From Bacteroidales bacterium Bact_09 (GTDB lineage: Bacteria; Bacteroidota; Bacteroidia; Bacteroidales; UBA932), in the NCBI GenBank assembly GCA_001603455.1, contig LUZA01000059.1:1-58025 (forward strand): a stretch of DNA of 58,025 nt. The letters are read 5' to 3'. The stretch's first letter is position 1, and each line of letters begins with the position of its first letter. Positions 17,226-26,575 of the stretch are shown piece by piece. The notes under the pieces are model-generated. The model worked only from the letters and a program-made list of their open reading frames with translations, ran no database searches and was not told where the DNA came from. The position numbers and the translations under genes are program-made.

Positions 17226-19077
17226 GCTGATTTAATAATGGTTCTATAAGGATGGTCTGTGTGAGTTCCATCTTTTCGGATAGTTCTATGATCTGGCCAC
17301 CGCCAGGCAGACGGAACATGCGTACACGTTCTGCCTGTTTTTTTCCCACGAGACTGCCTGTATCCCAGAATCCGTTCCCGTTCAGATCCTCGGTAACGCG
17401 GATGGTATATTTCCCCGCTTTCAGGTATGGGAAACTGACTGTTGTATCGGATACGATCCTGCGTGTCCCCAGGATCTGGTTTCTGCTTTCGTTCATCAGG
17501 TCCAGGATAATGGGGGAGGGGACATTTTGCACCTGCAGGCACAGGGCCCCAAAATCTTCGGAGAGCAAGGTCTTGAATTGCGTTTCCAGGGAATCGTTGG
17601 GTAACCCGTAGATATCTGTAAAGGCATCGGAAGGGATCAGGAAGGTATATTGTGTGCCTTCCAGGTATGTATCGGGAAAGATCCTGTACAGGCAAAGATC
17701 CAGGGAATCGGGCCGGACAGTGAAAAGTACTTTTACCGTATCTTCCTGCGACGTAATGCGTGTCATTTGTGCCAGGTTGAAGTCGGGATTCACGGGCAAG
17801 CTTGGAAATTGCACCAGCACTCCATCTTCGGGAATTTTTTCAGGTACTGCCGAAACCTTGAGGTCCATGGTTTCCTTTTGCTGTTTGACCGATGGGGGAG
17901 CCTGTTGCCTGTCGGAACGGTTCCTGCCTAGATTGTCCAGATCTTGCTTTTCCTGCTCTTTTGCCTTCTCATCCACATAGGGGTTGAACTTAAGTGTATC
18001 GGTACGGGGTTTCAGGATGTTCAGGGAATCGTCCGTGGCTATATAGGTCAGGTAGAGCTGTACGGTGTCGGGAACGGAAGGGGCCGCCAGCCACCAGACG
18101 AGACTATCCCTGCGGTAGTTGTGTTGCCGGACGATATGGGTGGAATCCATCCCGGGAATAGCGGCACTGATGATCACAGGGTTTGGAGCCCCAAATTTCA
18201 ATTCCAGAGCCCTGGGCTGTATTCGTTTATAACTTCTGAGAAATTGGCGTGAACTGTTTTCTTTAAAAAGGAAGACGTTGGTTTCTATTGGCCTGCGGAG
18301 TAATCCTGCCGTGTCTGTGAGAAAATAGGGCTGGATCTCGGGGGCATAGGTGAACATCCTTTTAACAGGGCGGATAAGTGTATCCAGAAAACCCACCAAT
18401 TCCCCGTCGGTTTGTTCGTAGCGGTAATTGTTGTTCTGGTCCGTAATGGCAAAAAGCGAATAGAGGGTATCTTTAAGGTTCCTGAGCACAAAGTAACCGT
18501 AAGCATCGGTGCGTGTGGCGGCTACGGGAAGGGTTTTGCTCAGGGTGGTGTCCGATGGGTTGATATGCAGCATGACTGTGGCGTTTTCCACCGGTAAAAG
18601 GGTGGAAGCATCTACCACCAATCCGGAATACATGAGCGAATCCACCTGGCTGCCGGTAGAGAAGCTCAGGGCAAAGACGGGAAACGGATTGCCTTCGTTG
18701 TTATCCTGAATGGCATTCCCAAAATACATACTGTATGTTGTATTGGGTTTGAGCTCACTATGCAGCTCTACTACGATTCCCTTTCCTTTGGTGCGTACCG
18801 TGGGATTTTTTTCCGGCGGGGGAGAGAGCATGATGTTCTTTTTGGCATCGACTATTTTGACATATTCGTTGAATTGCAGTTCTATTCTTTTCAGGGTAAC
18901 AGGCACGTTAGCCTGGTTAACATCGGGTATAGTGGCCGTCAGCAGGGGTGGTATGGTGTCTTTGGGTCCCCCGGCCGGAGCTGCCGTTGTATTGGCACAG
19001 CCTTGGGGTAGAGCGAAGAACATAGCAAAGAGAATTACTGCAACCGATATACTTAGATATGATATGATTTTTTTCAT
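17191..19077 (-). CDS. Ig-like (Big_5) domain lipoprotein
   Basis: A 628-residue surface or periplasmic lipoprotein. A hydrophobic leader (3-22) ends in LPQGC with lipidation site C27. The mature start, AGGPKDTIPP, leads into a Big_5/SbsA-type Ig-like domain (about 40-140: FNEYVKIVDAKKNIMLSPPPE, LKPNTTYSMYFGNAI). Residues about 150-240 resemble a carboxypeptidase-regulatory domain (SGLVVDASTLLPVENATVML, DAYGYFVLRNL). A conserved type of C-terminus, AGKYTIRVTEDLNGNGFWDTG, is present near 565. The role is unknown; it is common in this phylum and usually sits in housekeeping operons. It begins 2 bp after the RelA/SpoT homologue and overlaps the barrel gene by 35 bp. Confidence 0.82.
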   Translation of the reverse strand: MKKIISYLSISVAVILFAMFFALPQGCANTTAAPAGGPKDTIPPLLTATIPDVNQANVPVTLKRIELQFNEYVKIVDAKKNIMLSPPPEKNPTVRTKGKGIVVELHSELKPNTTYSMYFGNAIQDNNEGNPFPVFALSFSTGSQVDSLMYSGLVVDASTLLPVENATVMLHINPSDTTLSKTLPVAATRTDAYGYFVLRNLKDTLYSLFAITDQNNNYRYEQTDGELVGFLDTLIRPVKRMFTYAPEIQPYFLTDTAGLLRRPIETNVFLFKENSSRQFLRSYKRIQPRALELKFGAPNPVIISAAIPGMDSTHIVRQHNYRRDSLVWWLAAPSVPDTVQLYLTYIATDDSLNILKPRTDTLKFNPYVDEKAKEQEKQDLDNLGRNRSDRQQAPPSVKQQKETMDLKVSAVPEKIPEDGVLVQFPSLPVNPDFNLAQMTRITSQEDTVKVLFTVRPDSLDLCLYRIFPDTYLEGTQYTFLIPSDAFTDIYGLPNDSLETQFKTLLSEDFGALCLQVQNVPSPIILDLMNESRNQILGTRRIVSDTTVSFPYLKAGKYTIRVTEDLNGNGFWDTGSLVGKKQAERVRMFRLPGGGQIIELSEKMELTQTILIEPLLNQHVTLTAPSKKR

Positions 19078-19079
19078 AG

Positions 19080-21227
19080 CTATACCGATTTAACCGTCTC
19101 AACATCCTTGATCGTGCCGAGCTGCTCTATCAGATTATCCAAGTCCTTTGGTTTCTGAACGTAAACTTCCAGCTCGGCGTCAAATATGTTATCGTGCGTG
19201 ATCAAGCTGAAACTGCGAATATTGACGCACATGACCAAAGATACGTTATGCGTGATTTCGTGAATAATCCCCAGCCGGTCTCTGCCCCGGAGGACAAGCC
19301 TGGCCAGCGTGCAGGAAAGGTGTTGTTTTTTCCAAACTACCTGTACCATGGCATTATCACTCCGGTGTAGTCTTTTAAGTGCTTCTATACGCAGACATGT
19401 GGCTGAGTGGATGTACAGATCTGATGTTTTCCTGTCAATAAAACCAATAAGTTTGTCATCGGGGGAAGGTCTGCAACACGGTGCGAAATGATAGTTTTTG
19501 AAGTCTTTGCGCCGCTTCCAGTCAGGAGAAGGGATCCATGTCAAAAATTTGCGCGATGGCAAACCCTTGAGCAGGATGTTCTTTAAGCCGCCCAAGTCCA
19601 GCATTCCGGCGCCGATCCTTCCATAAAGTTCTTCTTTAGATCCGATGCCGTAAGCGGTTAGAAGTTTGTTCATCAGGCGGGCATGTGGTTTGATGCCGAA
19701 TTCGGACAAACGTGTAAACAATATGTCCTTTCCTTCCTCTATATGGTCTTTTCCGCTTTTTTTAAGTGTATCCAGGATCATGTTCCTGGCCTTTGGGGTA
19801 GTCACGGATCCCAGCCACTCCAATCTGACCTGTTGTTTCTCCGTGGTGATGATCTCTACCTGGTCTCCCCCCCTCAACGGGGTGGAAAGAAGCATGAGTT
19901 TCTGGTTAATCTTGGCAGCCAGGGCATGGTTTCCCACCTGGGAGTGGATGTAATAGGCAAAATCAAGCCCAGTGGCACCTTTTGGTAACATGCGCATTTC
20001 TCCCTTTGGAGTGAATACGTATATGACAGATATGAGGTTCCCGGGCTGGAAATTATCAAAAAATTCCAGACTTTCGCTGTCTTTTTTCTCCAATGTCTCG
20101 CGTACCTGTGCCAGCCATTTCTCCATGCCGCTTATTTCGGGGGTAATTCCTTTGTATTTCCAGTGTGCCGCGACACCCTGTTCTGCGATGTCATCCATTC
20201 GCTTGCTGCGGATCTGAACCTCCAGCCAGTTGCCCGAAGGTGTGAGGTATGTGGAGTGAAGGGCTTCGTAACCCGTTTCCTTGGGAGATTTAAGCCAGTC
20301 CCGCCGGCGTTCCGTATAGGGTACCCATCGCTGATTGAGCCAATGTTCTATCATATAGCACATTATGTGTTCCTGTGCGATATCGGTTTCCTTCGGGCGA
20401 AACACGATCCGTAAGGCAAACAGATCAAAGACTTCCTCGAACGGGACATTCCTTTTTTTCATCTTTGACCAGATGGAATAGGGGGTTTTGATGCGGGTGG
20501 ATATGGTGAAATCCAACCCTTCATTCTGGAGAAGCTCCCGGATGGGTTCCAGAAAAGTTTTGGTAATCTCGTTTCCCTGCCTCCCCGTCTCGGATCTGAC
20601 CTTTTCAGCTATGTCGTTGTATTCGGCAGGCATAACGTATTTCATCCAGATGTTCTCTATCTCGGACTTAATGCTGTAAAGTCCCATCTGGTGGGCCAGG
20701 GGAGCAAAGACGTACATCGATTCGCCCAGGTTGCGGGCTCTTTTCTCTACAGGCAGTTCTTCCAGGTTTCTCAGGTTGTGGAGCCGGTCGGCCAGTTTGA
20801 TGAGCAGTACGCGGATATCATTGTTGACCGTAAGGAGCATCTGTTTGAAGGTTTCTTCCTGGGTTTTGTCCTGGGCAGCGAACACGCGTTCCATTTTGCC
20901 CAGACCTTCCACCAGTTCTTCCACTTTATCCCCAAATATGCCGGCGATCTCTTCTTTTGTATAATCGGTATCTGTAAGGATGTGATGAAGCAGTGCCGTT
21001 ACAATGGATTTGTATCCCAGTCCTATCTCTTCCACAACGATCCTGGCCACGTCTATGTTATGCAGAATAATGGGATCACCGGATATCCGTTTCTGGTTCT
21101 TATGGGCTTCTTTGGCAAATTGGTAAGCCCTAAGCACCAGTTCGTATTCTTCTTTGCTGGCACAACGTTTGAGGCTCAGCTGCCTGAGCGGTTCAAAGTA
21201 CAGATCTATCTGGTCCCGGGTATCCAA
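19080..21227 (-). CDS. RelA/SpoT homologue, (p)ppGpp synthetase with altered hydrolase motif
   Basis: A 715-residue long RSH: HD domain (about 25-180), synthetase domain (about 230-350), TGS (about 395-460) and C-terminal ACT (about 640-715). The synthetase looks competent: RIKTPYSIWSKMKKR, DLFALRIVF, GYEALHSTY and EVQIRSKRMDDIAEQGVAAHWKYKG. In the HD domain H56 and the D in KLADRLHN (about 147) are kept, but the catalytic HDxxED is HHILTD (81-86). One Mn ligand (Asp to His) and the key Glu (to Thr) are therefore changed, suggesting loss of (p)ppGpp hydrolysis. It sits between the flavo-diiron gene (21 bp) and the Ig-like lipoprotein gene (2 bp). I left the symbol empty because rel, relA and spoT cannot be separated here. 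Confidence 0.9.
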   Translation of the reverse strand: MDTRDQIDLYFEPLRQLSLKRCASKEEYELVLRAYQFAKEAHKNQKRISGDPIILHNIDVARIVVEEIGLGYKSIVTALLHHILTDTDYTKEEIAGIFGDKVEELVEGLGKMERVFAAQDKTQEETFKQMLLTVNNDIRVLLIKLADRLHNLRNLEELPVEKRARNLGESMYVFAPLAHQMGLYSIKSEIENIWMKYVMPAEYNDIAEKVRSETGRQGNEITKTFLEPIRELLQNEGLDFTISTRIKTPYSIWSKMKKRNVPFEEVFDLFALRIVFRPKETDIAQEHIMCYMIEHWLNQRWVPYTERRRDWLKSPKETGYEALHSTYLTPSGNWLEVQIRSKRMDDIAEQGVAAHWKYKGITPEISGMEKWLAQVRETLEKKDSESLEFFDNFQPGNLISVIYVFTPKGEMRMLPKGATGLDFAYYIHSQVGNHALAAKINQKLMLLSTPLRGGDQVEIITTEKQQVRLEWLGSVTTPKARNMILDTLKKSGKDHIEEGKDILFTRLSEFGIKPHARLMNKLLTAYGIGSKEELYGRIGAGMLDLGGLKNILLKGLPSRKFLTWIPSPDWKRRKDFKNYHFAPCCRPSPDDKLIGFIDRKTSDLYIHSATCLRIEALKRLHRSDNAMVQVVWKKQHLSCTLARLVLRGRDRLGIIHEITHNVSLVMCVNIRSFSLITHDNIFDAELEVYVQKPKDLDNLIEQLGTIKDVETVKSV

Positions 21228-21248
21228 ATTATATCATTGTTTATTTTA

Positions 21249-22445
21249 TTACAGGGTGGCAGTATAGGCTTTTATATCCTGATCCATTTTTTCCAGATCT
21301 TTCATGGCAGGATATCCCGGAAGCTCGGTCCCGGGACTTATGATCTCCCATTGATGTCGCTGTTGCATGTTCTGAGCAAAAAGCTGCAGGTTTTTCAATC
21401 CGCCTCCGCTCCAGGAATAGCCTCCAAAAAGGAATACCTTCTTCCTGCCCGGTTGCATGATCTCGATCTCGTGGCAAAGGTGCTGCATGTTGGGATGCAT
21501 TCCTGTGTTGTAGGAGCAGGAGCCCAGGATGACTCCGTTGTATTTCCATATTTCTTTGAGAATGAAAGAAGGATGGGTCTTGGATACGTCAAAGACCCTT
21601 ATGTTGCGAATGCCGTTCACAGCCAGTTTGCGGGCTATGTAGTCGGCAGTTCTTTGGGTATGTCCGTACATGGTGGCATAAGCAAGTACAACGCCCTTTT
21701 CTCCTTTGCTGGCAGCCCATCCGCTATACCAGTCAAAGACCACTTTGGGGTCGGTACGCCAAACTGGTCCGTGCACCGGACAGATGATCCTGATGGGAAG
21801 TGCGGCAGCTTTCTGCAGCGCTTTTTGCACCTGGGGGGAGAAGCGTCCGATGATGTTCGTATAGTAACGGAGCATTTCGTCCTTGTAATACTCCAGGTTG
21901 ATCTCATCGTCAAATATACCTCCGTCCAACGTACCAAATGTTCCAAAAGCATCCTGTGAGAAAAGAATGTTTTCCGTTATGCAGTATGCCATCATGGATT
22001 CAGGCCAGTGTACCATGGGTGTCATGACAAATTGCAAGATGTGGTGACCCAGGTCCAGCTTGTCACCTTCCTTAACTTCACGGATTCTGTCCTTGTCTAT
22101 ATCCGGGAAATAGAGCTCTACTAATTTAACAGCCCTGGCATTTGTTACCACTGTAGTATGTGGATAACGCTGTAAAAGCTCTCCTATCATTCCGGCGTGG
22201 TCGGGTTCCATATGCAGAATGACCAGGAAATCCAAATCACGTCCGTCAAGAATTCGTGTAACATCTTCAAAATAGGAACGGTCGCTCCCGTACTCTATAG
22301 TATCGAGCAAGGCTGTCTTTTGGTCCGTGAAGAGATAGGAATTATAAGATATGCCATAGGGAAGCGGCCAGTTGCTTTCAAAAAGAGACTTATTTCTGTC
22401 GTTTGTGCCAAGAAAGTGCAGGGTGTCGAGAATATTTGCGGTCAT
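21249..22445 (-). CDS. Flavo-diiron protein (A-type flavoprotein, O2/NO reductase)
   Basis: A cytosolic detoxifying enzyme that reduces O2 to water or NO to N2O, typical of anaerobes. The metallo-beta-lactamase-like domain carries the diiron ligands in HMEPDHAGM (H78, E80, D82, H83), H146 in MVHWPES, D165 in FSQDAFG and a distal His in PVHGPVW. The C-terminal flavodoxin domain (about 255-398) starts VVLAYATMYGHTQRTADY, the FMN phosphate loop. There is no rubredoxin extension, and 398 residues is the standard class A length. It follows ligA by 3 bp and precedes the RSH gene by 21 bp. The electron donor is probably encoded elsewhere. Confidence 0.92.
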   Translation of the reverse strand: MTANILDTLHFLGTNDRNKSLFESNWPLPYGISYNSYLFTDQKTALLDTIEYGSDRSYFEDVTRILDGRDLDFLVILHMEPDHAGMIGELLQRYPHTTVVTNARAVKLVELYFPDIDKDRIREVKEGDKLDLGHHILQFVMTPMVHWPESMMAYCITENILFSQDAFGTFGTLDGGIFDDEINLEYYKDEMLRYYTNIIGRFSPQVQKALQKAAALPIRIICPVHGPVWRTDPKVVFDWYSGWAASKGEKGVVLAYATMYGHTQRTADYIARKLAVNGIRNIRVFDVSKTHPSFILKEIWKYNGVILGSCSYNTGMHPNMQHLCHEIEIMQPGRKKVFLFGGYSWSGGGLKNLQLFAQNMQQRHQWEIISPGTELPGYPAMKDLEKMDQDIKAYTATL

Positions 22446-22448
22446 AAT

Positions 22449-24527
22449 CTAGAATAATGTTTCAGTTGTTCCTGTCTCAAAAAGTGTGCCTTCAGGGGGT
22501 AATTCACCAATGAGGGCCAGAAATTCTGTTTCGCTGATTATTTTAATTCCCAGCTGGAAGGCTTTCTGCAGTTTTGAGGGTCCCATTTTTTCTCCGGCCA
22601 GCAGGTAATCAACGTTACCCGAGATGGCAGACAATACCTTACCTCCGTGCGATTCGACCAATTTTTTGATCTCTTCCCGGGAGCGGGAAAAATTACCTGA
22701 AATGACAAAACGATTGCCATTCATTTTGCCGGATATGCGTTCTGCCTGTGCGGCTTCCTGCTTAAATGGCAGTCCGGCAACACGCAATCTTTCTATCATG
22801 CCGATGATCCTGGAATGTTCAAAAAAATCGCGGATAGATGCGGCAATTTTGTCACCTATTTCGGGGGCTTCTATTAATTCAGCGGGCGGCGCATAGCGCA
22901 GGGCATCCAATGATCCAAAATGGGAGGCCAGGTATTTAGCCGTAGTCTCACCTACATAAGGGATCCCCAGAGCATAGAGGAAACGGTGAAAAGGAACGCT
23001 CTTGGAGGCTTCTATGCTGCGGCGCAGGTTCTCGGTGGATTTTTCGCCCCAGTTTTCCAGCCGGCTGAGTGATTCGGGATTCAAAAAGTAAAGGTCGGAA
23101 GGGTCCGATACTATATGTTTGCTGTAAAGTTGTTCTACAAGTGCCTGTCCTCCCAGGATGTTCATGGCCTTACGGCTCATGAAATGCTCAATTCTGCCTT
23201 TGATCTGCGGAGGGCATTCCCAACGATTGGGACAAAAATGCTTTGCTTCTTCGGGATTTCTTTCCAATGGCGTTCCGCATTCGGGACAATGAGTGATGTA
23301 TCGGAACGGTTCTGTGCCATTGGGTCTTGAGTTCAAATCAACCCCTACGACCTTGGGAATGATCTCACCGCCTTTTTCCACATAGACGGTATCTCCCAGG
23401 CGGATGTCATGCAGGGCAATCTGGTCTGCATTATGCAACGAAGCACGTTTGACTGTAGTCCCCGATAGCAACACGGGCTGCAGATTGGCCACAGGTGTAA
23501 CCGCGCCTGTCCTTCCAACCTGAAAATCAACAGAAAGAAGTTTTGTTGCTGCCTGTTGGGCTTTGAACTTGTAGGCCGTGGCCCAGCGGGGACTTTTGGC
23601 CGTCATGCCCAGGGAACGCTGAAGTGCAAAATCATTGACCTTGACTACTACACCGTCTGTGGCAAAAGGCAGGGTTGTACGTGCATCATCCCAATAATCA
23701 AGAAAATCCATAATCTCTTGAATATTGCGGCATAACCTGCGGTGGTGGGAAATGGGAAAACCCCATTGGATTGCAGCTTCCAATGCCTGCCAGTGTGTCC
23801 TGAGTCCGGGTACATCAGCTATCAGATGATAAAGAAAACAATCCAGTCCCCGATTTTCCACCAGATCCGGGGAAAGGAGCTTGAGCGTACCGGCAGCAGC
23901 ATTGCGGGGATTGGCGAAAAGGGGCTCTCCGTTCTCTTCCCTGTGCGCGTTCACTTCTTCAAAACTACTGAAAGGCATGAATATCTCTCCGCGGATCTCG
24001 AACCGGACGGGATAGGGGAAGGTGAACGTATCTGCGGGTTTTAATGACATAGGAACCGAGGCGATCCGCCTGACGTTTCGTGTGATATCATCGCCTATGG
24101 TGCCATCTCCGCGCGTTAGCGCCCTGAACAGTTGTCCATTGCTGTAGGAGAGGCAAATGGCTGTCCCGTCGAATTTCAGTTCACATACGTACTCAACAGG
24201 CTGACCGGCCGCTTTGGTAACCCGGTTGTGAAACTCAAGCAACTCTTCCCTGTTATAGGTGTTGCTCAGAGACAACATGGGATAATTATGGGGAACTTGC
24301 CGGAATGCTCCGTTTTCCTGAGATATGTCACTGCCTACATGTTGTGTGGGGGAGTCGTCGGTTACCAGGTGGGGGAATTTTTTTTCCAGTGTGACAAGCT
24401 CCTGAACGAGCATGTCATACTCAAAATCGGAAATGTCGGGAGCGTTTAGTACATAATATTTTTTATTGTGCTCATTTATAGCATCTTTCAACTCTTTTAC
24501 CCTGATAGCTGCCTGGCTTCGATTCAT
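22449..24527 (-). CDS. ligA: NAD-dependent DNA ligase LigA
   Basis: Seals nicks in replication and repair using NAD+. The adenylated lysine is K118 in CELKFDGTAI. The N-terminal Ia region has YYVLNAPDISDFEYDML and TQHVGS; the Cys4 zinc finger is HCPECGTPL...FCPNRWECPP. Helix-hairpin-helix repeats and a C-terminal BRCT domain (about 610-692, NGNRFVISGNFSRSREEIKKL) complete the standard order. At 692 residues it is full length. It may share a transcript with recQ (27-bp gap), but a box resembling a -7 element lies 4 nt before its ATG. Confidence 0.96.
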   Translation of the reverse strand: MNRSQAAIRVKELKDAINEHNKKYYVLNAPDISDFEYDMLVQELVTLEKKFPHLVTDDSPTQHVGSDISQENGAFRQVPHNYPMLSLSNTYNREELLEFHNRVTKAAGQPVEYVCELKFDGTAICLSYSNGQLFRALTRGDGTIGDDITRNVRRIASVPMSLKPADTFTFPYPVRFEIRGEIFMPFSSFEEVNAHREENGEPLFANPRNAAAGTLKLLSPDLVENRGLDCFLYHLIADVPGLRTHWQALEAAIQWGFPISHHRRLCRNIQEIMDFLDYWDDARTTLPFATDGVVVKVNDFALQRSLGMTAKSPRWATAYKFKAQQAATKLLSVDFQVGRTGAVTPVANLQPVLLSGTTVKRASLHNADQIALHDIRLGDTVYVEKGGEIIPKVVGVDLNSRPNGTEPFRYITHCPECGTPLERNPEEAKHFCPNRWECPPQIKGRIEHFMSRKAMNILGGQALVEQLYSKHIVSDPSDLYFLNPESLSRLENWGEKSTENLRRSIEASKSVPFHRFLYALGIPYVGETTAKYLASHFGSLDALRYAPPAELIEAPEIGDKIAASIRDFFEHSRIIGMIERLRVAGLPFKQEAAQAERISGKMNGNRFVISGNFSRSREEIKKLVESHGGKVLSAISGNVDYLLAGEKMGPSKLQKAFQLGIKIISETEFLALIGELPPEGTLFETGTTETLF

Positions 24528-24531
24528 GCGG

Positions 24532-24539
24532 TAAAGATA
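24532..24539 (-). promoter_or_regulatory. Candidate -7 box directly before ligA
   Basis: TATCTTTA on the minus strand is one base off TAnnTTTG and ends 4 nt before the ligA ATG at 24527, in the 27-bp gap after recQ. If active, the ligA transcript would be leaderless. Confidence 0.3.
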
Positions 24540-24554
24540 AGAACTATATCTGAA

Positions 24555-26483
24555 TTACTTATTATGGCTATTCCATTGTATGGTGTCATCCTGTATCAAT
24601 ATTTCTCCGTTACCGGCCATGGCACGGAGAACGTCCATAACCTGTTCACCCGGCTCGGAAAAAAGGAGATCCAGCTGTTGAACACGGATGGGACCGTTGC
24701 GGAGGGTTTCGGTAATCTTTCCGGCAATCCGTTCGAATGTTTCATCGGGATTTTCCCTTCCCTGACGCGTAAGGCAGATATCGCAGATACCGCAGTCACT
24801 TGTCATTCCTTCTCCAAAATAGGCGAGTAGTTGTTTGCTGCGGCAAGGTGTCTCTGATTGAGCGTATTTAAGCATGGCTTCCATACGCCGTGCATAGGCA
24901 TCTTTTCGCTGCAGGAAACTGGCTGGATTCAGGAATAGGTTACCCGGTTCAAGTCTGGATGTATGCAGGAATACCTGTGGTGCTTTCTTGCCGGGGATGT
25001 AGGATATGACTCCTAGTCTGGACAGGTGCATCAGGTATTCTGTAATCACGGCTGGAGCATTATGATTGACGTTGGCAAGGTATTTTTCATCTATCGAAAC
25101 AAAACCGTTGAAGAGTCCCGTATAGGTGCGTAACAGAAGTTTGATGAAAGTATCCAGCCTGGGATTGGCAATCTGCACCCGGTAAAGCTCATCCCGGCTT
25201 ACCCGGAACATGATCCTGGAAGGATTGTCCACCTCTTCGGTTAGGGAAATGTATCCTTCCTGCTCGAGGCATTGCAGGGCATACCAGAGTGTGGAGGGGT
25301 GCTTTTTTTGACGCCGGGCGAATTCTTCCAGTCCGAAATCAAACTGCTGTTCTGCACCTTCCCCGTAAGCCAGTCCCAGAAAAGAATAAAGATCCTGGTA
25401 TGTTTCCCTGATGAATTCGGGATCGGGAAATGAAACGGTAAAGATTTGCTGCATACGCCTGGCATCGGAAGGATTGTAGAGCAGGACAGCATAAGATTTG
25501 TGGCCGTCCCTTCCGGCACGCCCTGCCTCCTGAAAGTATGCTTCGGGAGAATCGGGCAGGTCAAAGTGACAAACAAAACGTACGTCGGGTTTATCGATGC
25601 CCATACCAAAAGCGTTGGTCGCAACCATGATCTTCATATTTCCTTTTTTCCACTCTTCCTGCTTGGATGATCTCAGGCGTGGATCCATCCCGGCATGGTA
25701 GGCATCGGCCTTTATTCCATTGAATATCAGGAACTCGGCCACGTCCTCGGCTTTTTTCCTTTCACGGACATAGACAAGTCCGCTGCCTTCCACTCCCCGG
25801 GCAATCCTGAGCAGCTGTCCCAGTTTGTCCTCGGTTTTCCGGACCACGTAAGCCAGATTTTTGCGTTCAAAGGAACTTTGAAAAACACGGCCGTTTTTGC
25901 GAAAATGCAGTTTTTCCCTGATATCCTCTGCTACTTGCGGAGTTGCGGTTGCCGTCAAGGCCAGCACGGGTACCTGCGGGTACATATCCCGGAATTCGGC
26001 AATGCGCAGGTAAGAGGGACGAAAATCGTATCCCCACTGGGATATGCAGTGTGCCTCGTCCACCACAAGCATGGAGGGTTCCATTTTCCTGACGCGCGCC
26101 CGGAACAATTCCGTTCCCAGACGCTCGGGAGAGAGGTACAGGAATTTATAGGAGCCATAGGCAGCGTTGTCCAGGACAATGTCAATTTCGTAGGAGCTCA
26201 TGCCCGAATGAACACAGAGTGCCTTAATGCCCAGTGTCTTGAGCTTTTCCACCTGATCTTTCATAAGGGCAATGAGCGGGGTGACAACAATACAGATACC
26301 ATCCAGTAACAGTGCAGGTACCTGAAAACATATTGATTTCCCTCCTCCCGTGGGCAAAAGAGCAAGTGTATCCGTTCCCTGGTATATGGAAGAAATGATA
26401 TCTTCCTGGGTATCACGGAACGAAGTGTAACCCCAGTAGCGGAGTAGGGTCTCACGGAATATTTCGGATCGATTTTTGCTCAT
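24555..26483 (-). CDS. recQ: ATP-dependent DNA helicase RecQ
   Basis: A 3'-5' superfamily 2 helicase in recombinational repair. Motif I is [13 protein letters not shown], motif [21 protein letters not shown], motif III ALTATAT, and motif [12 protein letters not shown]. The RecQ-Ct zinc cluster is visible in [12 protein letters not shown] and CGICDIC, followed by a winged helix. At 642 residues there is no clear HRDC domain after about residue 600, as in one of the common RecQ types of this phylum. It is divergent from pckA and upstream of ligA on the same strand, so this end of the run is a DNA-repair pair. Confidence 0.94.
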   Translation of the reverse strand: MSKNRSEIFRETLLRYWGYTSFRDTQEDIISSIYQGTDTLALLPTGGGKSICFQVPALLLDGICIVVTPLIALMKDQVEKLKTLGIKALCVHSGMSSYEIDIVLDNAAYGSYKFLYLSPERLGTELFRARVRKMEPSMLVVDEAHCISQWGYDFRPSYLRIAEFRDMYPQVPVLALTATATPQVAEDIREKLHFRKNGRVFQSSFERKNLAYVVRKTEDKLGQLLRIARGVEGSGLVYVRERKKAEDVAEFLIFNGIKADAYHAGMDPRLRSSKQEEWKKGNMKIMVATNAFGMGIDKPDVRFVCHFDLPDSPEAYFQEAGRAGRDGHKSYAVLLYNPSDARRMQQIFTVSFPDPEFIRETYQDLYSFLGLAYGEGAEQQFDFGLEEFARRQKKHPSTLWYALQCLEQEGYISLTEEVDNPSRIMFRVSRDELYRVQIANPRLDTFIKLLLRTYTGLFNGFVSIDEKYLANVNHNAPAVITEYLMHLSRLGVISYIPGKKAPQVFLHTSRLEPGNLFLNPASFLQRKDAYARRMEAMLKYAQSETPCRSKQLLAYFGEGMTSDCGICDICLTRQGRENPDETFERIAGKITETLRNGPIRVQQLDLLFSEPGEQVMDVLRAMAGNGEILIQDDTIQWNSHNK

Positions 26484-26494
26484 GGCCGCTGTTG

Positions 26495-26502
26495 CAAAGA
26501 TA
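26495..26502 (-). promoter_or_regulatory. -7 promoter box for recQ
   Basis: TATCTTTG on the minus strand matches TAnnTTTG, 11 nt before the recQ ATG, with a weak TTTC at roughly the -33 position (26521-26524). The pckA side of the 92-bp divergent gap shows only TACCTTTA at 26557-26564. Confidence 0.4.
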
Positions 26503-26575
26503 AATAAAATGAGTATCTTCGAAACTTAATTAAAAAAGATGTTTTTTAGATATAATTACCTTTAATTCATTAATT

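Noticed and set aside
20691-21959. Long open frame (422 codons) on the plus strand
   Set aside because: It lies antisense to the RSH and flavo-diiron genes, which are clear homologues on the minus strand; its translation resembles no family.
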